From NCBI RefSeq assembly GCF_029029505.1, contig NZ_JAKJSD010000004.1:186001-250000 (forward strand): DNA of 64,000 nucleotides, in the 5' to 3' direction. Positions 54,281 through 62,689 of this stretch are shown here, piece by piece. The notes beneath the pieces were generated by a model, which had not been told where the DNA came from, did not search any database, and worked only from the letters and a program-made list of their open reading frames with translations. Both the position numbers and the translations under genes were made by a program. This DNA comes from Ancylomarina sp. DW003 (lineage in GTDB: Bacteria > Bacteroidota > Bacteroidia > Bacteroidales > Marinifilaceae). Every line of letters begins with the position of its first letter. Positions within the stretch are counted from its first letter, which is position 1.

Positions 54281-55825
54281 GTGAATGTAAGTCGATTACT
54301 GAGAACACTGTTTTATATAAAACCAATTCAAATTGTTTTTCAGTTAAAATATCGTTTGTATCAACCTAAATACAAACAGCTTGCGGCACTTGATTTAAGA
54401 CCATTACATATTGAAAGAGGAGTCACAAGCTCATGCAGTTTTGATAATTGTACATTTATTTTCTTGAATCAAACTGTTGAATTTGAAGATATCAATTGGA
54501 ATTATAACAAAAATGGCAAATTATGGTGTTACAATCTAAATTATTTCGATTTTTTAAAGCAAGAAGACATAAGCAAGGAGCAAGGACTTTCATTGATAAA
54601 TGATTTCATTGATAAGGTAAATATTTCGAAAGATGGCCTCGAACCATACCCAACTTCCTTAAGAGGAATGAATTGGGTGCGATTCTTATCAAATCATCAT
54701 ATCTCAGATAAGAAGATTAATGATAGTCTCTACTCTCAATTCCATTTGTTAAGTCGGAAATTGGAATACCACTTACTGGGTAATCATTTGCTTGAGAATG
54801 GCTTTGCCTTGTTATGGGGAGCTTTGTTTTTTAATGACCTGAAGTTTTATCGCATTGCCTGCAAAATACTTAAAAAGGAATTAAAAGAGCAAGTATTAGC
54901 TGATGGTGCTCATTTTGAGTTAAGTCCAATGTACCATTGTATTATGATGGAGAGAACATTGGATGCTTATGCTTTGGTGAAAAAGAATAGTGGTTTAGCT
55001 GATGAATTATTGCCATTATTGAAAGATTCTTCAGAAAAGATGCTTTCATGGTTGGAGCAAATATGCGTTGGTGACTCTTTCCCATTATTTAATGATTCAG
55101 CAGAAGGTATTGCTTCAGAACCTAAAGAATTGATTAAATATGCAACGAATTTGGGGCTAAAAACGAGGAGATTAGGGTTGGGTGATAGCGGATATCGAAG
55201 GTTAGAATCTCAATTTCTTTGCCTGATTGCTGATGTTGGAGAAGTAGGACCATCTTATATACCAGGACACGCACATGCAGATATGCTTAGTTTTGTATTG
55301 TATCACAAGCATCAGCCCATTATCGTCGATTCGGGAACATCCACATATGAGTGGGGTGGAATTCGAAATTTTGAAAGAGGAACGGCTGCGCACAATATTG
55401 TACAGATCGATGGTGAAGAACAAAGTGAGGTTTGGGGAAGTCATCGAGTTGGGAGAAGAGCAGAAGTGGAAATGTTGAAAGATAATACCAATCGTATTAA
55501 AGCCCAAATGGTAGGGTTTTCTAGGAATCGTAAAAAGCATTTGAGATCTTTTTATTTGGAAGCTGATTTTGTTCGAATAACAGATGAAGTAGAAAATGCA
55601 AAAAATGCCATTGCTCGATTACATTTTCACCCTAATGTTAATATCGTACAAAGAGATGAAACTTGGCTAATTAATGAGTTGTCATTTTTATTTAGTGGAG
55701 CCGAAAATATAAGACTTATAGATTATGAGTATGGTGTTGGATTTAATAAAAGACAGCCTGCTCAATGCCTTGAAATAAAGTTTGGCGAAAAACTGGAAAC
55801 TGAAATTTCTAGTTTAATCTCATAA
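54281..55825 (+). CDS. heparinase II/III-like polysaccharide lyase family protein
   Basis: 514 residues from a GTG. The N-terminal part is an alpha/alpha toroid (L-L-R-T-L-F-Y-I-K-P, then N-H-L-L-E-N-G near residue 168, a conserved Asn-His site); the C-terminal beta-domain has P-G-H-A-H-A-D-M-L-S near 326 and D-S-G-T-S-T-Y, with H-N-I-V-Q near 370. No signal peptide is visible. Relatives in biosynthesis loci may trim or modify the growing uronic-acid polymer; a GlcA/ManNAcA-containing product would fit. Confidence 0.88.
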   Translation: MNVSRLLRTLFYIKPIQIVFQLKYRLYQPKYKQLAALDLRPLHIERGVTSSCSFDNCTFIFLNQTVEFEDINWNYNKNGKLWCYNLNYFDFLKQEDISKEQGLSLINDFIDKVNISKDGLEPYPTSLRGMNWVRFLSNHHISDKKINDSLYSQFHLLSRKLEYHLLGNHLLENGFALLWGALFFNDLKFYRIACKILKKELKEQVLADGAHFELSPMYHCIMMERTLDAYALVKKNSGLADELLPLLKDSSEKMLSWLEQICVGDSFPLFNDSAEGIASEPKELIKYATNLGLKTRRLGLGDSGYRRLESQFLCLIADVGEVGPSYIPGHAHADMLSFVLYHKHQPIIVDSGTSTYEWGGIRNFERGTAAHNIVQIDGEEQSEVWGSHRVGRRAEVEMLKDNTNRIKAQMVGFSRNRKKHLRSFYLEADFVRITDEVENAKNAIARLHFHPNVNIVQRDETWLINELSFLFSGAENIRLIDYEYGVGFNKRQPAQCLEIKFGEKLETEISSLIS

Positions 55826-55866
55826 TTTGACAATCAATTAATACCCTAAAGAAAGATTATAAAAAA

Positions 55867-57075
55867 ATGAAGATATTATTTCTCACCGATAATTTTCCAC
55901 CTGAAGTGAATGCCCCTGCGACACGAACCTATGAGCATTGTAGAGAATGGGTGAAAGCAGGAGCTGATGTCACTGTTATTACCTGTTTTCCTAATTTCCC
56001 TCAGGGTAAAGTATATAATGGATACCGCAATAAGCCTTTTCATAAGGAAGAGATTGATGGGATTAAGGTCATTCGTGTTTGGTCCTATATTACTGCGAAT
56101 GAGGGTTTCATTAAAAGAACATTTGATTTCATAAGTTTTTCACTTACTTCTTTTATTGCAGGTCTATTTCAAAAAACGGATTTAATTGTTGCTACATCAC
56201 CTCAATTTTTCACAGCCTTATCTGGTCGTACCCTTTCTTTTTGGAAAAGAAAACCTTGGGTGATGGAAGTCAGAGATTTGTGGCCAGAATCGATTAAAAC
56301 GGTTGGAGCACTGAATGACAATATTTTTATCAAGTATTTTGATAAGGAGGCTTTATTTTGTTATAAGAGAGCAGATAAAATTATTGTTGTCACAGATTCA
56401 TTTAAAAAGGACTTAGTTTCTAAAGGCATTAAAAGCGATAAGATAGAAGTTGTTAAGAATGGAGCTAATTTGGATTTGTTTCAGCCTATAGACAAGGATA
56501 TTTCATTGCTTAAAGAATTGAATCTTGAAGGTAAAAAGGTTCTAGGATACATTGGTACACACGGGATGGCTCACAAGCTGGATTTTATTCTTGATTGTGC
56601 AAAGGAGTTGGATGCCAATGTGTATCATATTCTTTTAATTGGAGCAGGAGCTGAGAAAGAAAAATTAAAGAAGAAGGTGCAAGATGAAAATATCTCTAAT
56701 GTAACGATGTTAGATTCTGTATCTAAGGATGAAGTAAAAAGATATTTGTCAATATTAGATGCATCCATCATTAATCTAAAAAAATCAGAGTTATTTAAAA
56801 CGGTGATTCCATCTAAGATATTTGAAAACGCAGCTATGCAAATTCCAATTTTAATGGGTGTGGATGGCGAGGCCAGAGGTATTGTTGAAAAATATGAAGC
56901 TGGCCTTTTTTATGAACCTGAGAATAAAAAAGATTTTCTAGATAAAGTAGATGTACTATTAAATGACGATGAAAAAATCCAAGAATGTAAACTTGGTGGT
57001 GAAAAATTAGCTCAGGCTTTTGATCGAAAGGTTTTAGCTGAAAGAATGTTAAATGTACTTGAGAATTTAAATTGA
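55867..57075 (+). CDS. WbuB-like glycosyltransferase (GT4)
   Basis: 402 residues. F-P-P-E-V-N-A-P-A-T-R-T near residue 11, W-V-M-E-V-R-D-L-W-P-E-S near 132 and K-N-G-A-N-L-D-L-F near 197 are the hallmarks of WbuB-type transferases, which move amino-deoxyhexoses such as L-FucNAc in E. coli O26. It probably adds one of the amino sugars of this unit. Last gene before a 647-nt break that contains an opposite-strand unit. Confidence 0.88.
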   Translation: MKILFLTDNFPPEVNAPATRTYEHCREWVKAGADVTVITCFPNFPQGKVYNGYRNKPFHKEEIDGIKVIRVWSYITANEGFIKRTFDFISFSLTSFIAGLFQKTDLIVATSPQFFTALSGRTLSFWKRKPWVMEVRDLWPESIKTVGALNDNIFIKYFDKEALFCYKRADKIIVVTDSFKKDLVSKGIKSDKIEVVKNGANLDLFQPIDKDISLLKELNLEGKKVLGYIGTHGMAHKLDFILDCAKELDANVYHILLIGAGAEKEKLKKKVQDENISNVTMLDSVSKDEVKRYLSILDASIINLKKSELFKTVIPSKIFENAAMQIPILMGVDGEARGIVEKYEAGLFYEPENKKDFLDKVDVLLNDDEKIQECKLGGEKLAQAFDRKVLAERMLNVLENLN

Positions 57076-57130
57076 ATAGTAAATAATACTGATTTAAAAG
57101 AGAAGCCATCAAGAATTTGAGATATTAAAA

Positions 57131-57165
57131 AAAGCCTGAAAGTTTCCACACAACTTTCAGGCTTT
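57131..57165 (-). terminator. terminator of the 49-codon gene
   Basis: A 14-bp perfect stem (57131-57144 with 57152-57165), seven-base loop. On the minus strand it runs into seven T, a strong terminator; on the plus strand the tail is poor, so it chiefly serves the small minus-strand gene. Confidence 0.85.
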
Positions 57166-57201
57166 CGAATGGCCAATAAACGAGTAAGGGCCTGTTCCTT
57201 T

Positions 57202-57351
57202 TTAAACCTCCAATACCAAATCGACTAGTTTAGAAGCATTTTCGCTATCCCCTTGGTTGAGGACACGTTCAGCCAATTGCACAATTTGCGAAATGGTGGG
57301 AGCGTTTTCAATTTCCTGTACAATGTCCTGAGGTAGGTTTCCTAGTTCCAT
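57202..57351 (-). CDS. 49-residue protein with its own promoter and terminator
   Basis: Open frame from ATG (57351-57349) to TAA (57204-57202): M-E-L-G-N-L-P-Q-D-I at the start, then I-E-N-A-P-T-I-S-Q-I-V-Q-L-A-E and a C-terminal A-S-K-L-V-D-L-V-L-E-V. It is acidic and predicted as two or three helices. I know no family for it. The unit is complete: a promoter at 57446-57492 of the same type as two promoters of the polysaccharide locus, a leader of about 90 nt, and a strong terminator. It runs against the locus between wbuB-like and rfbA. The RNA itself (about 320 nt) might be the active product. Confidence 0.6.
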   Translation of the reverse strand: MELGNLPQDIVQEIENAPTISQIVQLAERVLNQGDSENASKLVDLVLEV

Positions 57352-57445
57352 TTTATCTTTTTTCGTTTATAATTTCTGTTTGTTTTAGCAATGATTGTGC
57401 CAAAATGCTTAAGGAGAAGCCTATTTATTTGATTGTTTAGTTTTG

Positions 57446-57492
57446 CAAATGTAAAGTAAAAATTTGAAAAATAGGTTTGTCAAATCTGTCAA
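57446..57492 (-). promoter_or_regulatory. TTGACA direct-repeat promoter, site 3
   Basis: On the minus strand: TTGACA (57492-57487), N3, TTGACA (57483-57478), N24, TACATTTG (57453-57446). Identical geometry to sites 1 and 2. Confidence 0.6.
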
Positions 57493-57634
57493 GTTTGATC
57501 GAAGGCTTAAAGGTCAAAAAGGTTATAGCTGGGTAGACAAAAAACTGTAAGTGTGAGGCGAAGCTATTTTTGACAGATTTAATCTTTTTTACTTGATACT
57601 TTACTCTTCTAAGTTTTTCCCCTTGAATTTCTTT

Positions 57635-57642
57635 TATATTTG
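57635..57642 (+). promoter_or_regulatory. candidate -7 element for rfbA
   Basis: TATATTTG, 80 nt before the rfbA ATG. No TTG lies 19-21 nt upstream, so only the -7 half is supported. Confidence 0.4.
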
Positions 57643-57722
57643 TTGATACATAACAAATTATTAGATAACTTGTGTTGACCAATGAAAATTTGAACCAATA
57701 GTTATCATCTAATACATTAAGC

Positions 57723-58598
57723 ATGAAGGGAATCATATTAGCAGGTGGATCAGGGACACGTTTATATCCCATAACGAAAGGGGTTTCGAAACAGCTTCTA
57801 CCGATTTACGACAAACCGATGATCTATTACCCACTATCTGTTTTAATGCTAGCGGGTATTCAGGAGATATTAATCATATCAACGCCTGAAGATTTACCCA
57901 ATTTTATAAAACTATTGGGTTCAGGTGAAGAATTGGGTTTGAAACTCTCCTATAAGGAACAGCCCAGTCCGGATGGTTTGGCCCAGGCTTTTATCATCGG
58001 TGAAGACTTTATTGGAGATGATTCCGTTTGCATGGTTTTGGGTGACAATATCTTTTACGGACATGGTTTTACCGACTTGCTTGATAAAGCGCGAAAAAAT
58101 GTGGAACAAGATGGAAATTCAACGGTTTTTGGTTATTATGTGAATGATCCGGAGCGATATGGTGTAGCGGGCTTTGATAAAGAGGGAAATGTTACTTCGA
58201 TTGTTGAAAAACCAGAAATCCCACTATCAAATTACGCTGTGATTGGTTTGTATTTTTATACCAATGATGTGATTCAAATTGCTAAGGAGATGAAACCATC
58301 TGCACGTGGAGAGTTGGAAATTACTTCAGTGAACCAAGAATATTTGGATAAAGGTAAACTAAAAGTTGAATTGATGGGACGTGGCTATGCCTGGTTGGAT
58401 ACAGGAACTCATAAATCTTTATTGGATGCAGGACAATTTATCGAAACGGTAGAGACCAGACAAGGTTTGAAAATCGCTTGTTTGGAGGAGATCGCCTACA
58501 AGATGGGTTATATTGATGCAGAGCAATTACGAAAATTAGCTCAACCACTAAGCAAAAGTGGCTATGGTGAATACCTACTGAAGTTAATTAATGAATAG
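57723..58598 (+). CDS. rfbA: glucose-1-phosphate thymidylyltransferase
   Basis: 291 residues, same length as E. coli RmlA. Makes dTDP-glucose, the first step to dTDP-L-rhamnose. [16 protein letters not shown] at the start, [12 protein letters not shown] near residue 27, L-G-D-N-I-F-Y-G near 108 (Mg-binding Asp) and W-L-D-T-G-T-H near 224. First of the rml genes, which run A-C-D-B with two small-gene cassettes inserted among them. Confidence 0.97.
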   Translation: MKGIILAGGSGTRLYPITKGVSKQLLPIYDKPMIYYPLSVLMLAGIQEILIISTPEDLPNFIKLLGSGEELGLKLSYKEQPSPDGLAQAFIIGEDFIGDDSVCMVLGDNIFYGHGFTDLLDKARKNVEQDGNSTVFGYYVNDPERYGVAGFDKEGNVTSIVEKPEIPLSNYAVIGLYFYTNDVIQIAKEMKPSARGELEITSVNQEYLDKGKLKVELMGRGYAWLDTGTHKSLLDAGQFIETVETRQGLKIACLEEIAYKMGYIDAEQLRKLAQPLSKSGYGEYLLKLINE

Positions 58599-58608
58599 AT
58601 TAAAATAG

Positions 58609-59080
58609 AACCACAGATTACTCAGATTCTCGCAGATTTTTAATTAAAAAATTTTTATCAAATGGTTGATAGTAACTTTTTATTTAAGAGCGAGTGTTAT
58701 AAAATTATTGGTTGTTGTATAGATGTACATTCAAACCTTGGTTGTGGCTTTCTTGAGGCTGTTTATCAAGAGGCTTTGGAACTTGAACTTATTCGTAATT
58801 TGATTCCTTATGAACTAGAATCTCAGATAGATATTCATTATAAGGGAGTTGTTCTTGACAAAAAATATTATGCAGATTTTATTTGTTATGACGAAATAAT
58901 ACTAGAATTGAAAGCAGTAAAATCTATTGAAGATATGCACGTAGCACAGTTGATGAATTATTTAAAAGCTACTGGTAAGAAAGTCGGATATCTAATTAAT
59001 TTGGGGGCGAGAAGCCTAGAATATAAACGTATCGTTCTTTAATGTTTTTCATATTTGTGTAATTTGAGAAATTTGTGGTT
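58609..59080. mobile_element. GxxExxY cassette 1 with inverted CCACAGATT ends
   Basis: Left end AACCACAGATTACTCAGATT (58609-58628); right end AATTTGAGAAATTTGTGGTT (59061-59080), its imperfect reverse complement (16 of 20). One gene lies between. It is inserted between rfbA and rfbC. A second cassette of the same kind is at 60652-61110. Confidence 0.5.
58662..59042 (+). CDS. GxxExxY family protein (PD-(D/E)XK nuclease-like), copy 1
   Basis: 126 residues. Contains the name-giving G-F-L-E-A-V-Y near residue 30 and, in the core, Y-Y-A-D-F then I-L-E-L-K-A-V near residue 83, which reads as the D...E-x-K of a PD-(D/E)XK nuclease fold. The biological role of this widespread family is not known. About 80 percent identical by eye to the copy at 60703; both have the same length and lie in cassettes with matching ends. 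Confidence 0.88.
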   Translation: MVDSNFLFKSECYKIIGCCIDVHSNLGCGFLEAVYQEALELELIRNLIPYELESQIDIHYKGVVLDKKYYADFICYDEIILELKAVKSIEDMHVAQLMNYLKATGKKVGYLINLGARSLEYKRIVL

Positions 59081-59091
59081 AAATTAAGAAA

Positions 59092-59640
59092 ATGAATTAT
59101 ATAAAAACAAGTATACCTGATGTTGTTATTATCGAACCCAAAATATTTGGGGATGACAGAGGCTATTTTTTTGAATCTTTCAACCAAAAGGAATTTGAAG
59201 AACATATCGGGAAGATCGGCTTTATACAGGATAACGAGTCTAAGTCGGGTAAAGGCGTTTTAAGAGGCTTACATTTTCAGAAACCACCTTACACCCAATC
59301 TAAATTACTGCGCTGTATAGAAGGGGAGATTTTAGATGTGGTTGTCGATTTACGCAAGAATTCACCTACTTATAAACAACATCTATCTGTTGTTTTGAGT
59401 GGTGAAAATAAAAAGCAGGTATTTATACCCAAAGGATTTGCTCATGGTTTTCTAGTCTTGAGTGATTCTGCAATGATTGCTTATAAAGTAGATCAGTTCT
59501 ATGCTCCTGATCATGATTCGGGTATTGCCTGGAATGATGAAGACATAAATATTGATTGGCCTATTCTTCCTGAAATGATACAATTATCTGAAAAGGATAA
59601 GGAATTACAGCCTTTATCTGAAATTGAAAATCCTTTCTAA
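59092..59640 (+). CDS. rfbC: dTDP-4-dehydrorhamnose 3,5-epimerase
   Basis: 182 residues, cupin fold. Motifs R-G-Y-F-F-E-S-F near residue 23, G-V-L-R-G-L-H-F-Q near 56 (catalytic His), V-V-D-L-R-K-N-S-P-T near 86 and P-K-G-F-A-H-G-F near 114. Third enzyme of the rhamnose pathway. Its ATG is 11 nt beyond the right end of cassette 1, so the cassette now supplies its upstream region. Confidence 0.96.
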   Translation: MNYIKTSIPDVVIIEPKIFGDDRGYFFESFNQKEFEEHIGKIGFIQDNESKSGKGVLRGLHFQKPPYTQSKLLRCIEGEILDVVVDLRKNSPTYKQHLSVVLSGENKKQVFIPKGFAHGFLVLSDSAMIAYKVDQFYAPDHDSGIAWNDEDINIDWPILPEMIQLSEKDKELQPLSEIENPF

Positions 59641-59786
59641 TTTAAGTAAGGAAAGTACTAAACTGGGCAATAAGACTGATGTAAGTAAGGTTATAATAAG
59701 GAAGATCAATAGAGCTTCACTTTATACTTTTATCAATTACATTTTTGCTTATTAATTTTAATCTTTAGAAATTTTATCTCTGAATT

Positions 59787-60653
59787 ATGAAAATACTTCT
59801 TACTGGCGCTAATGGACAATTAGGTTCCGAAATAAAAGAGCTTAGTTTAGAATATCCTGAGCTAGAGTTTGTGTATACTGATGTCGATGACTTAGATATT
59901 TGTAATCAGCCAGCTTTGAATAATTTTATAGAGGGGAAAAACTTTAAGGGAATTATAAATTGTGCTGCTTACACGGCAGTTGATAAGGCTGAGCAAAATG
60001 CCGGACCAGCAGGCCTACTTAATGCAAATGCTGTCGGACACTTAGTAGCTCTATGTCAACGATACAATATGAGATTGATCCAGATTTCTACTGATTACGT
60101 ATTTGATGGTTCAGGAAACCGTCCTTATACTGAGAAAATGCCAGTGTGCCCTTTAAGTGTTTACGGTAAAACAAAAAGAGCAGGGGAGATGGAGGTTTTG
60201 TATTCTCCTTCAAATTCAATCATTATCAGAACATCTTGGTTGTATTCATCTTTCGGAACTAATTTTGTGAAAACAATGTTTCGTTTGGGTAAAGAAAAGG
60301 AATGTCTACCTGTCGTTTACGATCAGGTTGGAACGCCTACTTACGCAAGAGATTTAGCTCAGGTTTGTTTGGATATTATGAGTAAATCTGGACGAATTGA
60401 TACTAAAGGTAAGCTGTATCATTATTCTAATGAGGGGGTGACTTCATGGTATGATTTTGCACAAGCTATAATGGATGTTGGCAACCTAGCTTGTAAAGTG
60501 AAACCAATAGAATCTAAAGATTACCCAACAGCTGCAAGAAGACCAGCATATACGGTATTAAATAAGACGAAGATAAAAGCTGACTTTGGGATTGAAATTC
60601 CTCATTGGCGCAAGTCTTTAGCTGAGTGTATTGAGAAGTTCAAAAATGATTGA
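59787..60653 (+). CDS. rfbD: dTDP-4-dehydrorhamnose reductase
   Basis: 288 residues, SDR fold. G-A-N-G-Q-L-G-S near residue 7, N-C-A-A-Y-T-A-V-D-K-A-E near 58, S-T-D-Y-V-F-D-G near 103 and the catalytic Y-G-K-T-K near 128. Last step to dTDP-L-rhamnose. A 146-nt gap precedes it; its TGA overlaps the left end of GxxExxY cassette 2. Confidence 0.96.
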   Translation: MKILLTGANGQLGSEIKELSLEYPELEFVYTDVDDLDICNQPALNNFIEGKNFKGIINCAAYTAVDKAEQNAGPAGLLNANAVGHLVALCQRYNMRLIQISTDYVFDGSGNRPYTEKMPVCPLSVYGKTKRAGEMEVLYSPSNSIIIRTSWLYSSFGTNFVKTMFRLGKEKECLPVVYDQVGTPTYARDLAQVCLDIMSKSGRIDTKGKLYHYSNEGVTSWYDFAQAIMDVGNLACKVKPIESKDYPTAARRPAYTVLNKTKIKADFGIEIPHWRKSLAECIEKFKND

Positions 60654-61110
60654 CCACAGATTTCCCAGATTAACACAGATTATAATGTAATTATTGAATT
60701 GTATGAATCAAAAAGAATTTTTATACAAAGACGAATGTTATAAGATTTTGGGATGTTGTATGGAAGTACATTCTAATTTGGGGTGTGGTTTTCTAGAAGC
60801 TGTTTACCAAGAGGCTTTGGAGCTGGAGTTTATTCGTAATTCTATTTCTTATGAGGTAGAATCTCAAATTGAGATTCATTATAAAGGAGTAATTCTTGAT
60901 AAAAAGTATTATGCAGATTTTGTTTGTTGTGACGAAATAATACTAGAATTAAAAGTAGTAAAGTCAATAGAAGAGTTACATGTCGCACAGTTAATAAATT
61001 ATTTGAAGGCAACTGGTAAGAAAGTAGGTTACCTCATTAATTTTGGTTCGACAAGTCTAGAGTATAAACGTTTTATCCTTTAATTTGTGAAATCTGAGAA
61101 ATCTGTGGTT
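60652..61110. mobile_element. GxxExxY cassette 2 with inverted CCACAGATT ends
   Basis: Left end GACCACAGATTTCCCAGATT (60652 on, continuing TAACACAGATT); right end ends GAGAAATCTGTGGTT (to 61110), its reverse complement with few mismatches. Inserted exactly at the rfbD stop and before rfbB. The ends here are better conserved than in cassette 1, which suggests it is younger. Confidence 0.5.
60703..61083 (+). CDS. GxxExxY family protein (PD-(D/E)XK nuclease-like), copy 2
   Basis: 126 residues from the ATG at 60703 (a TTG nine bases upstream is ignored because copy 1 matches the ATG start). G-F-L-E-A-V-Y, Y-Y-A-D-F and I-L-E-L-K are all kept, so both copies look intact. Ends at 61083, right at the start of the right repeat. 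Confidence 0.88.
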   Translation: MNQKEFLYKDECYKILGCCMEVHSNLGCGFLEAVYQEALELEFIRNSISYEVESQIEIHYKGVILDKKYYADFVCCDEIILELKVVKSIEELHVAQLINYLKATGKKVGYLINFGSTSLEYKRFIL

Positions 61111-61128
61111 TATTCTAAAAATATAAAG

Positions 61129-62178
61129 ATGAGAAATATACTTATTACAGGAGGTGCTGGCTTTATTGGTTCTCACCTCGTTCGATTAATGGTTAATAAA
61201 TATCCGGATTACAGAATCATTAATTTGGATGTATTGACTTATGCTGGAAATTTGGCTAATCTTAAGGATATTGAGAAAAAAGCCAATTATGAATTTGTCA
61301 AATGTGATATTTGTGATTTTGAAAAGGTGCAACAAGTGTTTTTAGATTATCAAATTGATAGTGTTATTCATTTGGCGGCAGAATCACATGTCGATCGCTC
61401 TATTAAAGATCCTTTTTCATTTGCTCAAACCAATGTAATGGGAACACTTGCTTTATTACAAGCGGCCAAGTTTGCCTGGAATGGTAAATTTGAAGATAAG
61501 CTATTTTATCATGTTTCGACTGATGAAGTTTATGGGTCCTTGGGAGAAGAAGGTTTTTTTACTGAAGAAACAGCCTATGATCCACATTCACCATATTCAG
61601 CATCTAAGGCTTCTTCAGATCACTTTGTACGCGCTTTCCAAGATACTTTTGGACTGCCAACCGTGATTTCAAATTGTTCAAATAATTATGGAGCATATCA
61701 ATTCCCTGAGAAATTGATTCCATTATTTATTAATAATATTTGTCAGAGTAAACCTCTTCCTGTTTATGGAAAGGGAGAAAATGTACGTGATTGGTTATTT
61801 GTTGAGGATCACGCTCGTGCTATTGATGTGATTTTTCATGAGGGTAAACAAGGAGATACCTACAATATTGGTGGGTTCAATGAATGGAAGAATATTGATC
61901 TGATTAAGGTCATGATTAAAACGGTTGACAGGCTACTGGGAAGAGAAGAAGGATCTTCTGAAAAACTAATTACATACGTAACGGATCGTGCAGGACACGA
62001 TTTACGTTACGCAATTGATTCTACTAAGCTTAAAGAGGAATTGGGCTGGGAGCCATCCTTACAATTTGAAGAAGGGATAGAAAAGACCGTGAAATGGTAT
62101 TTAGAAAATACGGAGTGGTTAGAAAATGTGACTTCTGGTGAATACCAAAAATATTACGAGGAGATGTATAGTAAATAA
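61129..62178 (+). CDS. rfbB: dTDP-glucose 4,6-dehydratase
   Basis: 349 residues from the ATG at 61129. A GTG at 61087 is in frame but lies within the cassette's right repeat, so it is not used here. G-G-A-G-F-I-G-S-H near residue 8 (NAD), A-A-E-S-H-V-D-R-S near 82, S-T-D-E-V-Y-G near 132 and Y-S-A-S-K near 161 (catalytic). Second enzyme of rhamnose synthesis, last of the four rml genes. Confidence 0.97.
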   Translation: MRNILITGGAGFIGSHLVRLMVNKYPDYRIINLDVLTYAGNLANLKDIEKKANYEFVKCDICDFEKVQQVFLDYQIDSVIHLAAESHVDRSIKDPFSFAQTNVMGTLALLQAAKFAWNGKFEDKLFYHVSTDEVYGSLGEEGFFTEETAYDPHSPYSASKASSDHFVRAFQDTFGLPTVISNCSNNYGAYQFPEKLIPLFINNICQSKPLPVYGKGENVRDWLFVEDHARAIDVIFHEGKQGDTYNIGGFNEWKNIDLIKVMIKTVDRLLGREEGSSEKLITYVTDRAGHDLRYAIDSTKLKEELGWEPSLQFEEGIEKTVKWYLENTEWLENVTSGEYQKYYEEMYSK

Positions 62179-62625
62179 GGTCTAAGAGTTGAAAGGTCAG
62201 TAAAGTCAAATAGTCTAAAACTGAGGATATGGGAAAAATTGAGAAGCTTGAAGATTTAAAAGCTTGGCAAGAGTCTCGTATCCTTATTGGACTAGTTTAT
62301 GATCATATGAGGAACAATAAGGATTATGGTTTTAAGGATCAAATCCAACGAGCTTCAATATCAATAATGAATAATATAGCAGAGGGGTTTGAACGAAATT
62401 CTGATGCTGATTTCAAACGATTTTTAGATTTTGCAAAAGCTTCATGTGGCGAAGTAAGAAGCATGCTTTATTTAGCTGAAGACCTAAAATATATTAAGGT
62501 GAAAGAAGCTGAAGATCTGCGAAACAGATGTTGTTTTTTATCTGGAAGTATTAGTAATTTAATGAAGTACTTTCGTAAATAAGATTCAATTTTTTATTTT
62601 GACTTTTACGACTTTTTGTCTGTGG
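62179..62625. mobile_element. S23 cassette C with inverted flanking repeats
   Basis: Left flank GGTCTAAGAGTTGAAAGGTC and following AAAGTCAAATAGTCTAAAA (62180-62222); right flank TTTTGACTTTTACGACTTTT (from 62597), inverted. Same arrangement as cassette A at 20971-21489. It follows rfbB directly. Confidence 0.45.
62229..62582 (+). CDS. S23-type four-helix bundle protein (copy C)
   Basis: 117 residues, L-E-D-L-K-A-W-Q-E-S-R near the start and I-Q-R-A-S-I-S-I-M-N-N-I-A-E-G-F-E-R-N-S-D-A in the middle, a close paralogue of copy A (21078) down to C-G-E-V-R-S-M-L-Y-L-A-E-D-L. Function unknown. Last gene of the polysaccharide locus, before a convergent terminator. Confidence 0.85.
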   Translation: MGKIEKLEDLKAWQESRILIGLVYDHMRNNKDYGFKDQIQRASISIMNNIAEGFERNSDADFKRFLDFAKASCGEVRSMLYLAEDLKYIKVKEAEDLRNRCCFLSGSISNLMKYFRK

Positions 62626-62630
62626 CTATA

Positions 62631-62670
62631 AAAAAAGCTCTACTGTTATTAAAAACAATAGAGCTTTTTT
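62631..62670. terminator. bidirectional terminator closing the polysaccharide locus
   Basis: A 17-bp stem with one mismatch (62631-62647 with 62654-62670) and A6/T6 flanks on both sides, between the S23 gene (+) and superoxide reductase (-). Confidence 0.9.
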
Positions 62671-62689
62671 GATATTCTAACAAAGTAGC

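Noticed and set aside
57560-57722. A fourth TTGACA direct-repeat promoter in front of rfbA
   Set aside because: A single TTGACAG occurs near 57568, but there is no second hexamer 9 bp away and no TAnnTTTG at the required distance.
61087-61128. GTG start giving rfbB 14 extra residues
   Set aside because: The extra codons lie in the cassette's inverted repeat; the ATG at 61129 matches the normal start of the enzyme.
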